Counted from the stretch's first letter, positions 1 to 7,155 are shown. The stretch is DNA of 10,098 nucleotides from Saprospiraceae bacterium (GCA_027031145.1 JALVEG010000338.1:1-10098), one strand, 5' to 3'. Notes: generated by a model from the sequence alone, not told the origin. Numbers and translations are program-made.

Positions 1-1151
1 TTACCAGTATTGACATCATTTATCACATTTTCTTCATCAATCTCTTTAAAATAATACATTCCAATATCAAATTTAGCCATAAGTATTCTTAAAACCGATG
101 CATCAAGCCTGTCAGAAGATATTTCTTCGGACAAAACTGCTTTTTTCAATGCATTAAAACCTTTTTCTAAATTAACCGGCAATTCCAATACATCATTTCC
201 GGCTTTGAATGCTTCTACTACTGCTTCAACAGGAGAAAAATAATTGGTAACTCCTCTCATATCCAGGGCATCTGTTACGACAAGACCATCATAATTTAAA
301 GAATCCCTTAATATTCCCGTAACAGCATTAAAAGATAAGGAGGTTGGACGATTTTTTCTGTTATCTATTGAAGGAATATGCAAGTGAGCGGTCATAATAC
401 TTTTAACTCCCTGGTCTGCAAGCATTCTGAAGGGGAATAATTCGACATTCCACAATCTCTCTTTTGACAATTCCAAAACAGGCAAATCTTTATGAGAATC
501 AACATCGGCAAAACCATGACCCGGAAAATGTTTTGCACAAGCAATAATATTTTGATTTTGAAGACCTTTTGTAAGTGCATAACCCTTGCTTGCAACATTT
601 TTTTTATCTTCTCCGAAAGATCTGTCATTTATTATAGGATTTTCAGGATTATTATTGATATCCACTACCGGAGCATAATTGAAATTCACTCCAATACGTT
701 TAAGTTGAGTTCCTATTTCTTGTCCCATTTTAAAAATCAATCTATTGTCCTGAATTGCTCCAAGTGTTAATTGTCGCGGAAAACTGATTCCATCTTTTAA
801 TCTCATTCCCAAGCCACATTCCGCATCAAGAGCTATAAAAAGAGGTATATCTGATATTTTTTGAAATCTATTGGTAAGTTCAACCTGTTTTTTTATATTT
901 CCTTTGAAAAAAGCAATTCCTCCAACATGGAATTTCTTTATTTGAGATTCAACAAAATCAATATTTTTTTTATCCCAATTGGATTGTGCACGGATAATAA
1001 ATAACTGCCCGATTTTTTCATCAAAAGTCATGTGCTTCAACCGGCTATAAGCCCAAGTTTCAGCTAAATCTGAAGGTGGAGTATGAGTAAGGTTTGCTTT
1101 TATAAAAAACATAACCATAATTAAAATCAGAAAGAATTTAAGATTTTTCAT
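1..1151 (-). CDS. Exported GH3 family beta-N-acetylhexosaminidase, C-terminus cut by window edge
   Basis: I translated this frame by hand on the minus strand: 383 residues run from an ATG at 1151 to the left edge without a stop, so the gene continues beyond the window. It belongs to glycoside hydrolase family 3, the NagZ-like branch that removes terminal beta-N-acetylglucosamine, for example from peptidoglycan fragments. Residues 207-213 read KHFPGHG, followed by D218-S219-H220, the Asp-His pair on the mobile loop that serves as acid/base in NagZ. T293-D294-A295 in the strand LVVTDALDM supplies the nucleophile D294. RSFG near residue 178 and DAECG near residue 110 also fit the family. A hydrophobic N-terminus (residues 4-19, after MKN) is a likely signal peptide or anchor, so the enzyme acts outside the cytoplasm, unlike E. 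coli NagZ. In Bacteroidota such proteins often carry a C-terminal beta-lactamase-like domain; that part would be off the edge. The start lies 11 bp after the upstream gene's stop, suggesting one operon. Confidence 0.9.
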   Translation of the reverse strand, partial: MKNLKFFLILIMVMFFIKANLTHTPPSDLAETWAYSRLKHMTFDEKIGQLFIIRAQSNWDKKNIDFVESQIKKFHVGGIAFFKGNIKKQVELTNRFQKISDIPLFIALDAECGLGMRLKDGISFPRQLTLGAIQDNRLIFKMGQEIGTQLKRIGVNFNYAPVVDINNNPENPIINDRSFGEDKKNVASKGYALTKGLQNQNIIACAKHFPGHGFADVDSHKDLPVLELSKERLWNVELFPFRMLADQGVKSIMTAHLHIPSIDNRKNRPTSLSFNAVTGILRDSLNYDGLVVTDALDMRGVTNYFSPVEAVVEAFKAGNDVLELPVNLEKGFNALKKAVLSEEISSDRLDASVLRILMAKFDIGMYYFKEIDEENVINDVNTG

Positions 1152-1162
1152 AAAAAATAATT

Positions 1163-3106
1163 TTATTTTTTATTAAATATTTCAGGATCTAATTTCCTTG
1201 CTTTTTCGTGATAATATTTTCCTTTTTCAGGATTTCCGGAATTAAAATATGCATTGCCGAGATTTTTATACGCTCCGGCATTATCCGGTTCCAGTTCAAC
1301 AGCTTTTGAAAAATAATAAATCGCTTTTTCATTATTTCCTGAAACAGCATATGCAACACCAAGCAATCTAACCGTTTCATAATCATCCGTAGTCATCTTA
1401 TATGCTTCATTCAGATATTTTATCGCATTGGAAAGGTCATTTTTCTTTTCACCATAATATTTTCCCGCATCTCTATAAGCAATAGCCAAATTTTTATTCG
1501 CATCTTCATAAGAAGGATCTAATTTCAATGCCTGTTTAAAATCCCTGATAGCATCCTCATAATTTCCTAAAAAGTAATTTGTATTACCGAGAATCAACCA
1601 TGCATTTTTATAATTCGGGTGTATTTTTAAAGCTTTTTCAAGATATGTTTTTGCTTCTTTGAGCATTCTTTCCCTTTTTGATTTATTCTTTTCTTTATAA
1701 GCTGCATCAACCAGACTACCGGCAGCGGCATTAAGAGCTTTGGCACTGTTGTTTGAAATTTTCACATCTGTGGTAAAAAGCGTAAAATCATTTTTCCAAA
1801 CGGCATTTCTTGATATGGTTTTTACACTATACAATAGAAGCACACAAACCAATAAAAAATAAGATAAATTACGTTTTTTATCGTAAATTAAATATAATAA
1901 ATATCCAAATATCACGCTAAATCCTATCGATGGCATAAAGAGAAATCTCTCAGACATATTGGTACCGACAGGAAAGACGATATTGGATACAATTGATAAT
2001 GTAATAAGATAAAATAATATACTGAAAGAGATAATTTTTTCTTTTATAAAATTCCTGATCACATAATAAAACATAGCTATGTAAATCAGTAAACTCAGTA
2101 ATACTTTCCAATCAGTGAAATTCATAATCGGAATTTGTCTCGGATAATAATCATTGGTCAGCGGATGAGGAAAAACCAACAATTGAATATATTTTCCAAG
2201 AGTAAAAATGATCGTAGCTGCTTTTTCTCCAAATGAAAACGGCACATATTTACTGCCTTCTACTTTCACAAAAGGATTGTTCATCATTTCCATTGGAGCA
2301 GCGCCGAAATCTAAGCCCAAAACCACTATCCTGGCAACAAGAAATAAAATAGTCGCAATAAAAAAAGGACTTAATATCTTAAAATAGGACTTTTTATCAT
2401 TGTAAAAAAACATGAAGAATATCAATGGAATTACCGCCAAAAAGGTAATAGAATTTTCTTTTGAAAACAATGCCAATAAAAACATTAGAAATGCATAAAA
2501 CTGAAACTTTATTTGTTTGCTTTTAAACCATTTTATTGAAAATATCACCGCAAGCAAGCTAAAAAGCAAAGCAAATAACTCATCCCTTCCTTTTATATTT
2601 GCAACCACTTCCGTATGTATAGGGTGTGCAATAAAAATCAGAGATGTAAAAAACGGAACAAGATATTTCAGCTTATCATTTTCCACATTCATAAAAAGCA
2701 ACAAAAGAAATTTATATAAAACTATTCCAAGCAATGCAAATAAAACAATATTGATAAGATGACTAACCGCCGGATTTTTTCCAAAAATCTGCCATTCTAT
2801 TGCAAATGTAACAGGTGATAAGGGTCTATATCTACCGCCGGAGACCAATTTTGCTTTACCTTTCTTCTTGAAAAACCCGTAAAAAGTATCATTTGTAAGG
2901 AAACCCGGAATCCCTTTAAACCCCTGCTTTGTGAACATATTGTCAGTAATAACAATAGCATCATCCTGGGTATAATCATTCCTTAAAGTATTTGCATAAA
3001 GAACAAATGAAACAAGAAACACTATAAACAAATGAAACTTCTCATTGATAACCCAAGTTTTATCGTTGATGTTATTCAAATCTCTTTTTTTCGATTTGCG
3101 TTTCAT
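1163..3106 (-). CDS. TMTC-like multispanning membrane protein with C-terminal TPR repeats
   Basis: A 647-residue protein in two halves. Residues 24-430 hold many hydrophobic helices; the last 200 residues hold about four to five TPR motifs (roughly 456-498, 499-532, 533-576, 574-607, 608-641). The membrane half has hallmarks of the TMTC family of GT-C glycosyltransferases, known in animals for protein O-mannosylation: an acidic pair D48-D49 in the first external loop, GRYRPLSP at 91-98, HPIHTEVV at 161-168 followed by KGRDEL, FSKENSIT near 214-221, and MSERFLFMPSIGF near 384-396. The bacterial members are uncharacterised, so donor and target are unknown; a dolichol- or undecaprenyl-linked sugar donor is inference. 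An upstream in-frame TTG at 3151 would add 15 residues. I reject it because a promoter-like TAnnTTTG (3148-3141) begins right behind it, and ATG 3106 is followed by a basic cytoplasmic stretch typical of a membrane protein start. The GH3 gene follows 11 bp downstream. Confidence 0.85.
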   Translation of the reverse strand: MKRKSKKRDLNNINDKTWVINEKFHLFIVFLVSFVLYANTLRNDYTQDDAIVITDNMFTKQGFKGIPGFLTNDTFYGFFKKKGKAKLVSGGRYRPLSPVTFAIEWQIFGKNPAVSHLINIVLFALLGIVLYKFLLLLFMNVENDKLKYLVPFFTSLIFIAHPIHTEVVANIKGRDELFALLFSLLAVIFSIKWFKSKQIKFQFYAFLMFLLALFSKENSITFLAVIPLIFFMFFYNDKKSYFKILSPFFIATILFLVARIVVLGLDFGAAPMEMMNNPFVKVEGSKYVPFSFGEKAATIIFTLGKYIQLLVFPHPLTNDYYPRQIPIMNFTDWKVLLSLLIYIAMFYYVIRNFIKEKIISFSILFYLITLSIVSNIVFPVGTNMSERFLFMPSIGFSVIFGYLLYLIYDKKRNLSYFLLVCVLLLYSVKTISRNAVWKNDFTLFTTDVKISNNSAKALNAAAGSLVDAAYKEKNKSKRERMLKEAKTYLEKALKIHPNYKNAWLILGNTNYFLGNYEDAIRDFKQALKLDPSYEDANKNLAIAYRDAGKYYGEKKNDLSNAIKYLNEAYKMTTDDYETVRLLGVAYAVSGNNEKAIYYFSKAVELEPDNAGAYKNLGNAYFNSGNPEKGKYYHEKARKLDPEIFNKK

Positions 3107-3140
3107 TACTATATATAAAATATTTTTTAATAATAATTTA

Positions 3141-3148
3141 CAAATATA
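3141..3148 (-). promoter_or_regulatory. Candidate Bacteroidota -7 element for the TMTC-like gene
   Basis: The minus strand reads TATATTTG here, matching the Bacteroidota consensus TAnnTTTG. It lies about 35 bp before ATG 3106 in a very AT-rich 77-bp gap. I see no clear TTG at the -33 position, so this is a half-site only. In such AT-rich sequence a chance match is possible. Confidence 0.35.
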
Positions 3149-3183
3149 CAATTATTTTAATATATTGTAATATAATTTTAATT

Positions 3184-3678
3184 TTATTTATAAGAAAACA
3201 ATATTTCGACTGCTCCCCCTTCATTCACATTTTTTGTGAAATAGACCTGCGGAAAGGATTTTAGGAGGTGATGTATTTCCATTTTCAAAGCTCCAGTTCC
3301 TTTTCCATGAATAATGGTAACCGAAAGCCTTTTACGTTTTATTGCTTCAGTGATATATTCTTTAGCTATTCTGATTTGATGATTTATGATCAATTGAGGA
3401 GGTTCATTTTTTATTATCAGATTCAATTTATCAATATGGAGATCCAAAATATCAGAAAAAGATTTGAATTTATTATTCAACAGTTTTTTTTCAACCTGTT
3501 CATCAGGAGGAAAGTGATCAAACTCATCTTCCTCAACAATTTCAATATCTTTTAAAGGAACCAATAAAATCTTATTAGCGGTTTTCACCTTAGCATTTCC
3601 ATTGATCTCTCCTTCAAATTTACCGATTTTACCAGAGGAAATGATCTTAACCGTATCGCCTATCCAATAATCCGACAT
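3184..3678 (-). CDS. Small stand-alone KOW-Smr domain protein (MutS2 tail-like)
   Basis: A 164-residue soluble protein. Residues 5-48 look like an SH3/KOW-type barrel (IGDTVKIISSGKIG, then VPLKDIEIVEE), a short acidic linker follows, and residues 77-163 form an Smr domain with LDLH at 78-81 and HGKGTGALK at 124-132. The same KOW plus Smr order closes MutS2, but the MutS2 ATPase and clamp domains are absent. Smr domains are known as nucleases or nucleic-acid/ribosome-binding modules, and in Bacillus the KOW-Smr tail of MutS2 acts on collided ribosomes. Whether this short form cuts RNA or DNA or only binds ribosomes cannot be read from the sequence. Bacteroidota also have a longer Smr family with a DUF2027 N-terminus; this one is shorter. 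It starts at ATG 3678, is divergent from mnmH, and lies 77 bp ahead of the TMTC-like gene, which may have its own promoter. Confidence 0.85.
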   Translation of the reverse strand: MSDYWIGDTVKIISSGKIGKFEGEINGNAKVKTANKILLVPLKDIEIVEEDEFDHFPPDEQVEKKLLNNKFKSFSDILDLHIDKLNLIIKNEPPQLIINHQIRIAKEYITEAIKRKRLSVTIIHGKGTGALKMEIHHLLKSFPQVYFTKNVNEGGAVEILFSYK

Positions 3679-3697
3679 AAAAAAAGTTTTGTGCCTA

Positions 3698-3730
3698 CAA
3701 AATTAAAAAAAGAAATGAAATAATGTCAAG
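3698..3730 (-). promoter_or_regulatory. Candidate promoter of the Smr gene
   Basis: On the minus strand TTGACA begins at 3729 (TTG at 3729-3727), followed after about 21 bases by TAATTTTG at 3705-3698, a match to the Bacteroidota -33/-7 pattern (TTG, then TAnnTTTG). Transcription would begin around 3690, giving a leader of only about a dozen bases before ATG 3678. This is the best two-part promoter match on the minus strand. Confidence 0.5.
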
Positions 3731-3785
3731 GTATTCGGAAGATAAAAATTGCTTGCAAAATCAGTATTTAATTTCCAAATAAATT

Positions 3786-3793
3786 TAACTTTG
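3786..3793 (+). promoter_or_regulatory. Candidate -7 element of mnmH
   Basis: TAACTTTG matches TAnnTTTG and sits 18 bp before ATG 3812. No TTG is found at a standard -33 spacing (the nearest, 3753-3755, is about 30 bases upstream). If it is real, transcription starts downstream of the TTG at 3749, which therefore cannot be the start codon. Confidence 0.4.
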
Positions 3794-3811
3794 TATTTTA
3801 ATAAAAATGTG

Positions 3812-4837
3812 ATGAAACTCAGTGTAGAAGATTTTTTAGAAAAAAGCAAAACAGTTCCTTTAATCGACGTAAGAACACCTGCGGAATATAATAAGGGGCA
3901 CATCCCAGGTGCATATAACATTCCATTATTGAGTAATGAAGAAAGAGCGATAGTCGGTACCATGTACAAACAGGAAGGAAAAGAGCCCGCCTTTGAGAAA
4001 GCTCTTGAGTTTTCAGGTCCCAATATGGTGAGTTTTGTCAGGGAGGCAAAGAAAAAAGCTATTGACAATAAACTGATGGTTTATTGCTGGCGAGGTGGGA
4101 TGAGAAGCGGTAGTATGGCATGGTTGTTCAATGCGGCAGGAATAGAATCACATACCCTGGATGGTGGTTACAAGGCATTTAGGAGGCATATCCACGCGGC
4201 TTTTGACACAACAAAAAAAATAATAGTTCTCGGCGGATACACAGGTAGTGGTAAAACCGAAATACTCAAAGAATTGAGCAAACAGGTTCAGGTAGTGGAT
4301 CTCGAAGGATTTGCCCGTCACAAAGGAAGCGCATTTGGATTTATAGGCCAAAGTGAGCAACCCACTACTGAGCAATTTGAAAACAATCTTGGCACTGAAT
4401 GGCTTAAATTGAATCCGGATAAAGATATTTGGCTTGAAGATGAAAGCCGGAATATAGGCAGGGTCTATTTGCCTGATAGTATTTATAATAAAATAAGAAA
4501 TGCTCGTGTTATATTTATTGAGATCCCAAAGGATAAAAGAATCAAAAGACTGATAAAGGATTATGCAGGATATGATGATAAGCTATTGCAAAAAGCAATT
4601 GATAAAATAAAAAAAAGGATAGGAGGACATAGATATCAATTGGCAACTAAGGCACTGAAAAATAAAGACTATTGGGAAGTAGCAGATATAGCACTTAGCT
4701 ATTATGACAAAGCATACCTGTTCGGACTTAATAAAAGAGAGAAAGAAAAGATATTCAAACTAAGAATAATTGATAATAATCCCGGCAAGGTATCAAAGAT
4801 TATTTTAGACTATTACCAAAGTTTAAATATATTCTAA
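3812..4837 (+). CDS. mnmH: tRNA 2-selenouridine synthase MnmH/SelU
   Basis: A 341-residue protein matching the MnmH/SelU (YbbB) family over its length; the E. coli enzyme is about 364 residues. The N-terminal rhodanese domain (residues 1-130) shows LIDVRTPAEY at 18-26 and the active-site loop YCWRGGMRS with catalytic Cys92. The C-terminal half is a P-loop domain with GGYTGSGKT at 141-149 and the family motif LEGFARHKGSAFG near 164-176. The enzyme replaces sulfur by selenium in 2-thiouridine at the wobble position (U34) of tRNAs for Lys, Glu and Gln, through a geranylated intermediate, using selenophosphate. This implies a selD gene elsewhere in the genome. An in-frame TTG at 3749 would add 21 residues, but the family alignment begins at MKLSVEDFL and a promoter-like element lies between, so I place the start at ATG 3812. 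The gene is divergent from the Smr gene, and the HPF-sigma gene follows after 94 bp. Confidence 0.95.
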   Translation: MKLSVEDFLEKSKTVPLIDVRTPAEYNKGHIPGAYNIPLLSNEERAIVGTMYKQEGKEPAFEKALEFSGPNMVSFVREAKKKAIDNKLMVYCWRGGMRSGSMAWLFNAAGIESHTLDGGYKAFRRHIHAAFDTTKKIIVLGGYTGSGKTEILKELSKQVQVVDLEGFARHKGSAFGFIGQSEQPTTEQFENNLGTEWLKLNPDKDIWLEDESRNIGRVYLPDSIYNKIRNARVIFIEIPKDKRIKRLIKDYAGYDDKLLQKAIDKIKKRIGGHRYQLATKALKNKDYWEVADIALSYYDKAYLFGLNKREKEKIFKLRIIDNNPGKVSKIILDYYQSLNIF

Positions 4838-4860
4838 AAAATAAAAAAAACTCTTAACAA

Positions 4861-4892
4861 TTTGTCATTATCAAAATTTTTATATAACTTTA
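4861..4892 (+). promoter_or_regulatory. Candidate promoter of the HPF-sigma gene
   Basis: TTTG at 4861-4864 is followed after 20 bases by TAACTTTA at 4885-4892, one base off the Bacteroidota -7 consensus TAnnTTTG. Transcription would start near 4900, giving a leader of about 30 bases before ATG 4932. It suggests that the gene can be expressed separately from mnmH. Confidence 0.45.
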
Positions 4893-4931
4893 GCATTGAA
4901 AATTACTATTATCTGATGTAAAAACGAAGCT

Positions 4932-5960
4932 ATGGAATACAGGGTTAGAAATTTAGATATGCTGGAAAACAGCGAGAGCAGGAATTATCTTGAGAAGCAT
5001 TTGGAAAAATTCATAAAAAAAATGAGTTTCATACCAAAAAAGTATCGCAAATCAAATGAGATAGAAGTAATTTTATCTGATAAAGATCATAAAATAAATA
5101 TCTTGATTTCGGCAAATCTAAATACAGGTATTATTTCCCTGGAAAGATCCGGAGATACTATTGAAGAAATAGTTCCAAACATTTTTTACAATTTTACTGA
5201 AAAAGTAGCTGAAGAGATAAAAAATATTAGAACTAAATATGCGATTGACAAGAAAAATGAATTTTTCGAAAAACTCGCTTTAGATAAAGAAAACCTCAAA
5301 ACCCTTAATGAGCAAGAAAAAGCAGAACTGTTCAAAACAATAATTCCCGTTTTCCTTCACGGTCTAAAAGGCTATATCAACAGAAGAATAATTTCAGCAA
5401 AACTGGCTGACCTAAAATCATTGAGCAATGTAGATCCCAAAGATGTAGTAAATGAGGTCGTATTGAGAGTTCATTCTATTTTCAATAAAGAAATAGAAAA
5501 TATCAAAGACATCAATATTTGGTTGATAAAAGAGGCTGATAATGTTTTGAATGAGATATTGGATAAAAACAAAACAGAAAATGTAAGTTATGAAGAATTA
5601 GTAAACAATGAATTAGGGCAATTGGAAGAAAAATTTACTGTTGACGGTGGATTTGACCTTGTAATGACAGAAGAACTTGATGAGTACGATACTGATTTTG
5701 GTATCGAGGAAATAATTATATCATCAAAAGGCGAAAACGAGTTTATAGAAAAACTGGAAAAAGATAAAACATCACTTAAAAATAAAGTTTATGATGAACT
5801 GATCAAACTTCCTCTCAGGTATCAATCCATTTATGACTTATATTTTTTCGAACATATGGAAATAGATGAAATAGCCAAGGTGAAAAAAATCAAGCCACTG
5901 GAAATCGAAGCTATTATTATTTCGATCAAAGAGCTTTTGACCGAAAAATTATTTAATTAG
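4932..5960 (+). CDS. HPF/RaiA-like domain fused to a sigma-70 family factor
   Basis: A 342-residue soluble protein with no signal peptide. Residues 1-105 follow the beta-alpha-beta-beta-beta-alpha pattern of HPF/RaiA ribosome hibernation factors: helix 14-31, strands near 43-49, 54-61 and 65-72, then a helix 76-103 ending in a basic stretch (KNIRTKY). Residues 132-212 resemble sigma-70 region 2: VDPKDVVNEVVLRV at 167-180 matches the family's dpeDlvqEvflr, and IWLIKEADNVL matches WLyrIA.n.l. An acidic linker (213-280) precedes region 4 (285-340): LPLRYQSIYDLYFFEHMEIDEIA, then a likely recognition helix near 320-337. The domain calls rest on motif matching by eye; the HPF part is the less certain. 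A plausible role, by inference, is a sigma factor whose activity is tied to ribosome state, or a hibernation factor that also acts in transcription. Its neighbour mnmH acts on tRNA. Start chosen at ATG 4932, about 30 bases after the likely transcription start. Confidence 0.7.
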   Translation: MEYRVRNLDMLENSESRNYLEKHLEKFIKKMSFIPKKYRKSNEIEVILSDKDHKINILISANLNTGIISLERSGDTIEEIVPNIFYNFTEKVAEEIKNIRTKYAIDKKNEFFEKLALDKENLKTLNEQEKAELFKTIIPVFLHGLKGYINRRIISAKLADLKSLSNVDPKDVVNEVVLRVHSIFNKEIENIKDINIWLIKEADNVLNEILDKNKTENVSYEELVNNELGQLEEKFTVDGGFDLVMTEELDEYDTDFGIEEIIISSKGENEFIEKLEKDKTSLKNKVYDELIKLPLRYQSIYDLYFFEHMEIDEIAKVKKIKPLEIEAIIISIKELLTEKLFN

Positions 5961-6081
5961 TGTCTGCAAGAAAACACTTCAAATTTGAAATTGATTCTTT
6001 TTGTTATCTTTTGATTTTTTCGCTTTTCCAACTATTTGCCTCTGACTCCTATACTTCGACAAATTTGGCAATAATAGGGTG

Positions 6082-6109
6082 AAATGAACCCATAATCGAG
6101 AGTTCATTT
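6082..6109. repeat. Inverted repeat AAATGAAC-N12-GTTCATTT, possible operator
   Basis: Two perfect 8-bp arms (6082-6089 and 6102-6109) flank 12 bases. The right arm ends 8 bp before the TAATTTTG element, so the repeat covers the place where a -33 element would be. That is a suitable position for a regulator binding site. It could equally form a weak hairpin; no regulator is known. Confidence 0.4.
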
Positions 6110-6117
6110 ATGTATAG

Positions 6118-6125
6118 TAATTTTG
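6118..6125 (+). promoter_or_regulatory. Candidate -7 element of the DUF3078 gene
   Basis: TAATTTTG matches TAnnTTTG, about 110 bp before ATG 6235. No TTG is visible at -33; the inverted repeat 6082-6109 sits there instead, which would fit a promoter needing an activator (inference). It implies a leader of about 100 bases. Confidence 0.35.
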
Positions 6126-6179
6126 TATCTGGCATAATAAATACAATAAAAGTAAAGATTTATTAAACAAAATAATGTG

Positions 6180-6209
6180 TAAAACTGTAATTTAGAAAAC
6201 ACAGTTTTA
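6180..6209. repeat. Leader hairpin TAAAACTGT / ACAGTTTTA before the DUF3078 gene
   Basis: Perfect 9-bp arms (6180-6188 and 6201-6209) surround a 12-base loop, ending 25 bp before ATG 6235 and followed by TTTTATCT-like T-rich sequence. In the RNA it would form an AT-rich hairpin in the leader. It may be an mRNA stability element, a weak attenuator, or a protein site in DNA. Confidence 0.4.
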
Positions 6210-6234
6210 TTTTATCTAATTAAAATTATCAAAT

Positions 6235-7155
6235 ATGAAAAAACGTTTATTATTTTTATTGGTCTTAATTGTAACCGGTAGTATTTTATCGGCTCAGGAA
6301 GTTGATATTAAAAAACTCAAAGCAAAAATCGCTGAAAAATCTGCTATTGCAAAAGCAAAACAAGGAGAAGTTGATGCCATCTATGCTGAAATTGCCGCTA
6401 TGCAAAAACAGATAGATCTTGCTGCGGGTTGGCGTTTTAACACTAGCGGAGTTTTAGGATTTTCTCTGTCCGGGTTTCAAAACTGGGCAAAACAGGCTAA
6501 TCCCAATTCTAAAGTTTCCAATATTACAGGAGTATTCAAAGGAACTGCATTGCTGGAAAAACCAAAATATTTTTGGAGAAATGAGGGAAACATCAATGTC
6601 GGATGGCAAAAACTTGTATTGGATGCTGAAGAAACACCTCAGGATGATCAAAAATACCAAAATGTTGCCGATATTTTTTCACTACTTTCTTTATTCGGAT
6701 ACAAAATAACTCCCGATATTGCAGCTTCCATATTGGGACAATACAATTCTTCGATTGTGAAAAATTTTAATAGCCCCGGTATATTGGATATAGGTGCAGG
6801 TGCGACATGGACTCCTCATCAGGTTCCCAATTTTGTATTTACCATTCATCCTCTGAACTATCATATCGTATTTCAAAAAGGAGATTTGGAAACTCAAAAA
6901 GCATTGGGCGCAAAAGTATATGCTGCTTATTTTACTGAAATTTATAAGGGAATAAAATGGTCAACAGACCTGACCGGATTTTTTGAATACGGAAAATCAG
7001 ATCCTAGTCTTAATGAATATACCTGGAACAATACTTTGTCGCTACCTGCTTTTCACGGTATCGGTATAGGTCTTGGTTTCGGATTAAGAAACTCAGCATT
7101 GGAATCAGACAAATTGCAGTCATATTATAATGTAGGATTGTCGTATAATTTGTAG
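6235..7155 (+). CDS. DUF3078 family outer-membrane beta-barrel protein with N-terminal coiled coil
   Basis: A 306-residue exported protein. Residues 1-20 form a signal peptide (MKKR, hydrophobic core, cleavage near LSA-Q). Residues 22-62 are rich in Lys, Glu, Ala and Ile in heptad-like spacing (KKLKAKIAEKSAIAKAK), a likely short periplasmic coiled coil. From about residue 65 alternating hydrophobic and polar residues with many Gly, Tyr and Trp suggest a beta-barrel: WRFNTSGVLGFSLSGFQNWA is close to the DUF3078 signature, where an N-W pair follows a glycine-rich strand. The last strand (YYNVGLSYNL) ends with a hydrophobic residue as outer-membrane barrels do, though Leu instead of the usual Phe. 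Function of the family is unknown; it is widespread in Bacteroidota. The gene stands alone, with its own candidate promoter and a strong terminator behind it. Confidence 0.75.
   Translation: MKKRLLFLLVLIVTGSILSAQEVDIKKLKAKIAEKSAIAKAKQGEVDAIYAEIAAMQKQIDLAAGWRFNTSGVLGFSLSGFQNWAKQANPNSKVSNITGVFKGTALLEKPKYFWRNEGNINVGWQKLVLDAEETPQDDQKYQNVADIFSLLSLFGYKITPDIAASILGQYNSSIVKNFNSPGILDIGAGATWTPHQVPNFVFTIHPLNYHIVFQKGDLETQKALGAKVYAAYFTEIYKGIKWSTDLTGFFEYGKSDPSLNEYTWNNTLSLPAFHGIGIGLGFGLRNSALESDKLQSYYNVGLSYNL

Larger units (their letters stand above)
5961..6234. other. 274-bp non-coding stretch between HPF-sigma and DUF3078 genes
   Basis: No convincing reading frame or known RNA is visible. It contains a perfect 12-bp palindrome (TTCAAATTTGAA, 5978-5989) just after the sigma gene's stop, two inverted repeats with 12-base spacers, and one promoter-like element. 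There is no clear terminator for the sigma gene, so some read-through into the DUF3078 gene is possible. Confidence 0.5.

Noticed and set aside
392..770. Small frames on both strands inside the GH3 gene
   Set aside because: They overlap in other frames a continuous GH3 reading frame that carries the catalytic motifs, so they are shadows and not a sign of a frameshift.
3107..3151. Longer start (TTG 3151) for the TMTC-like protein
   Set aside because: The first codon is TTG, a promoter-like TATATTTG begins right after it, and ATG 3106 fits a membrane protein start better.
3749..3811. Longer start (TTG 3749) for MnmH
   Set aside because: The added 21 residues do not belong to the family, the codon is TTG, and TAACTTTG lies between it and ATG 3812.
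5959..5978. Hairpin AGTGT/ACACT after the sigma gene as a terminator
   Set aside because: Only 5 bp, and no T-run follows at once; too weak to call.
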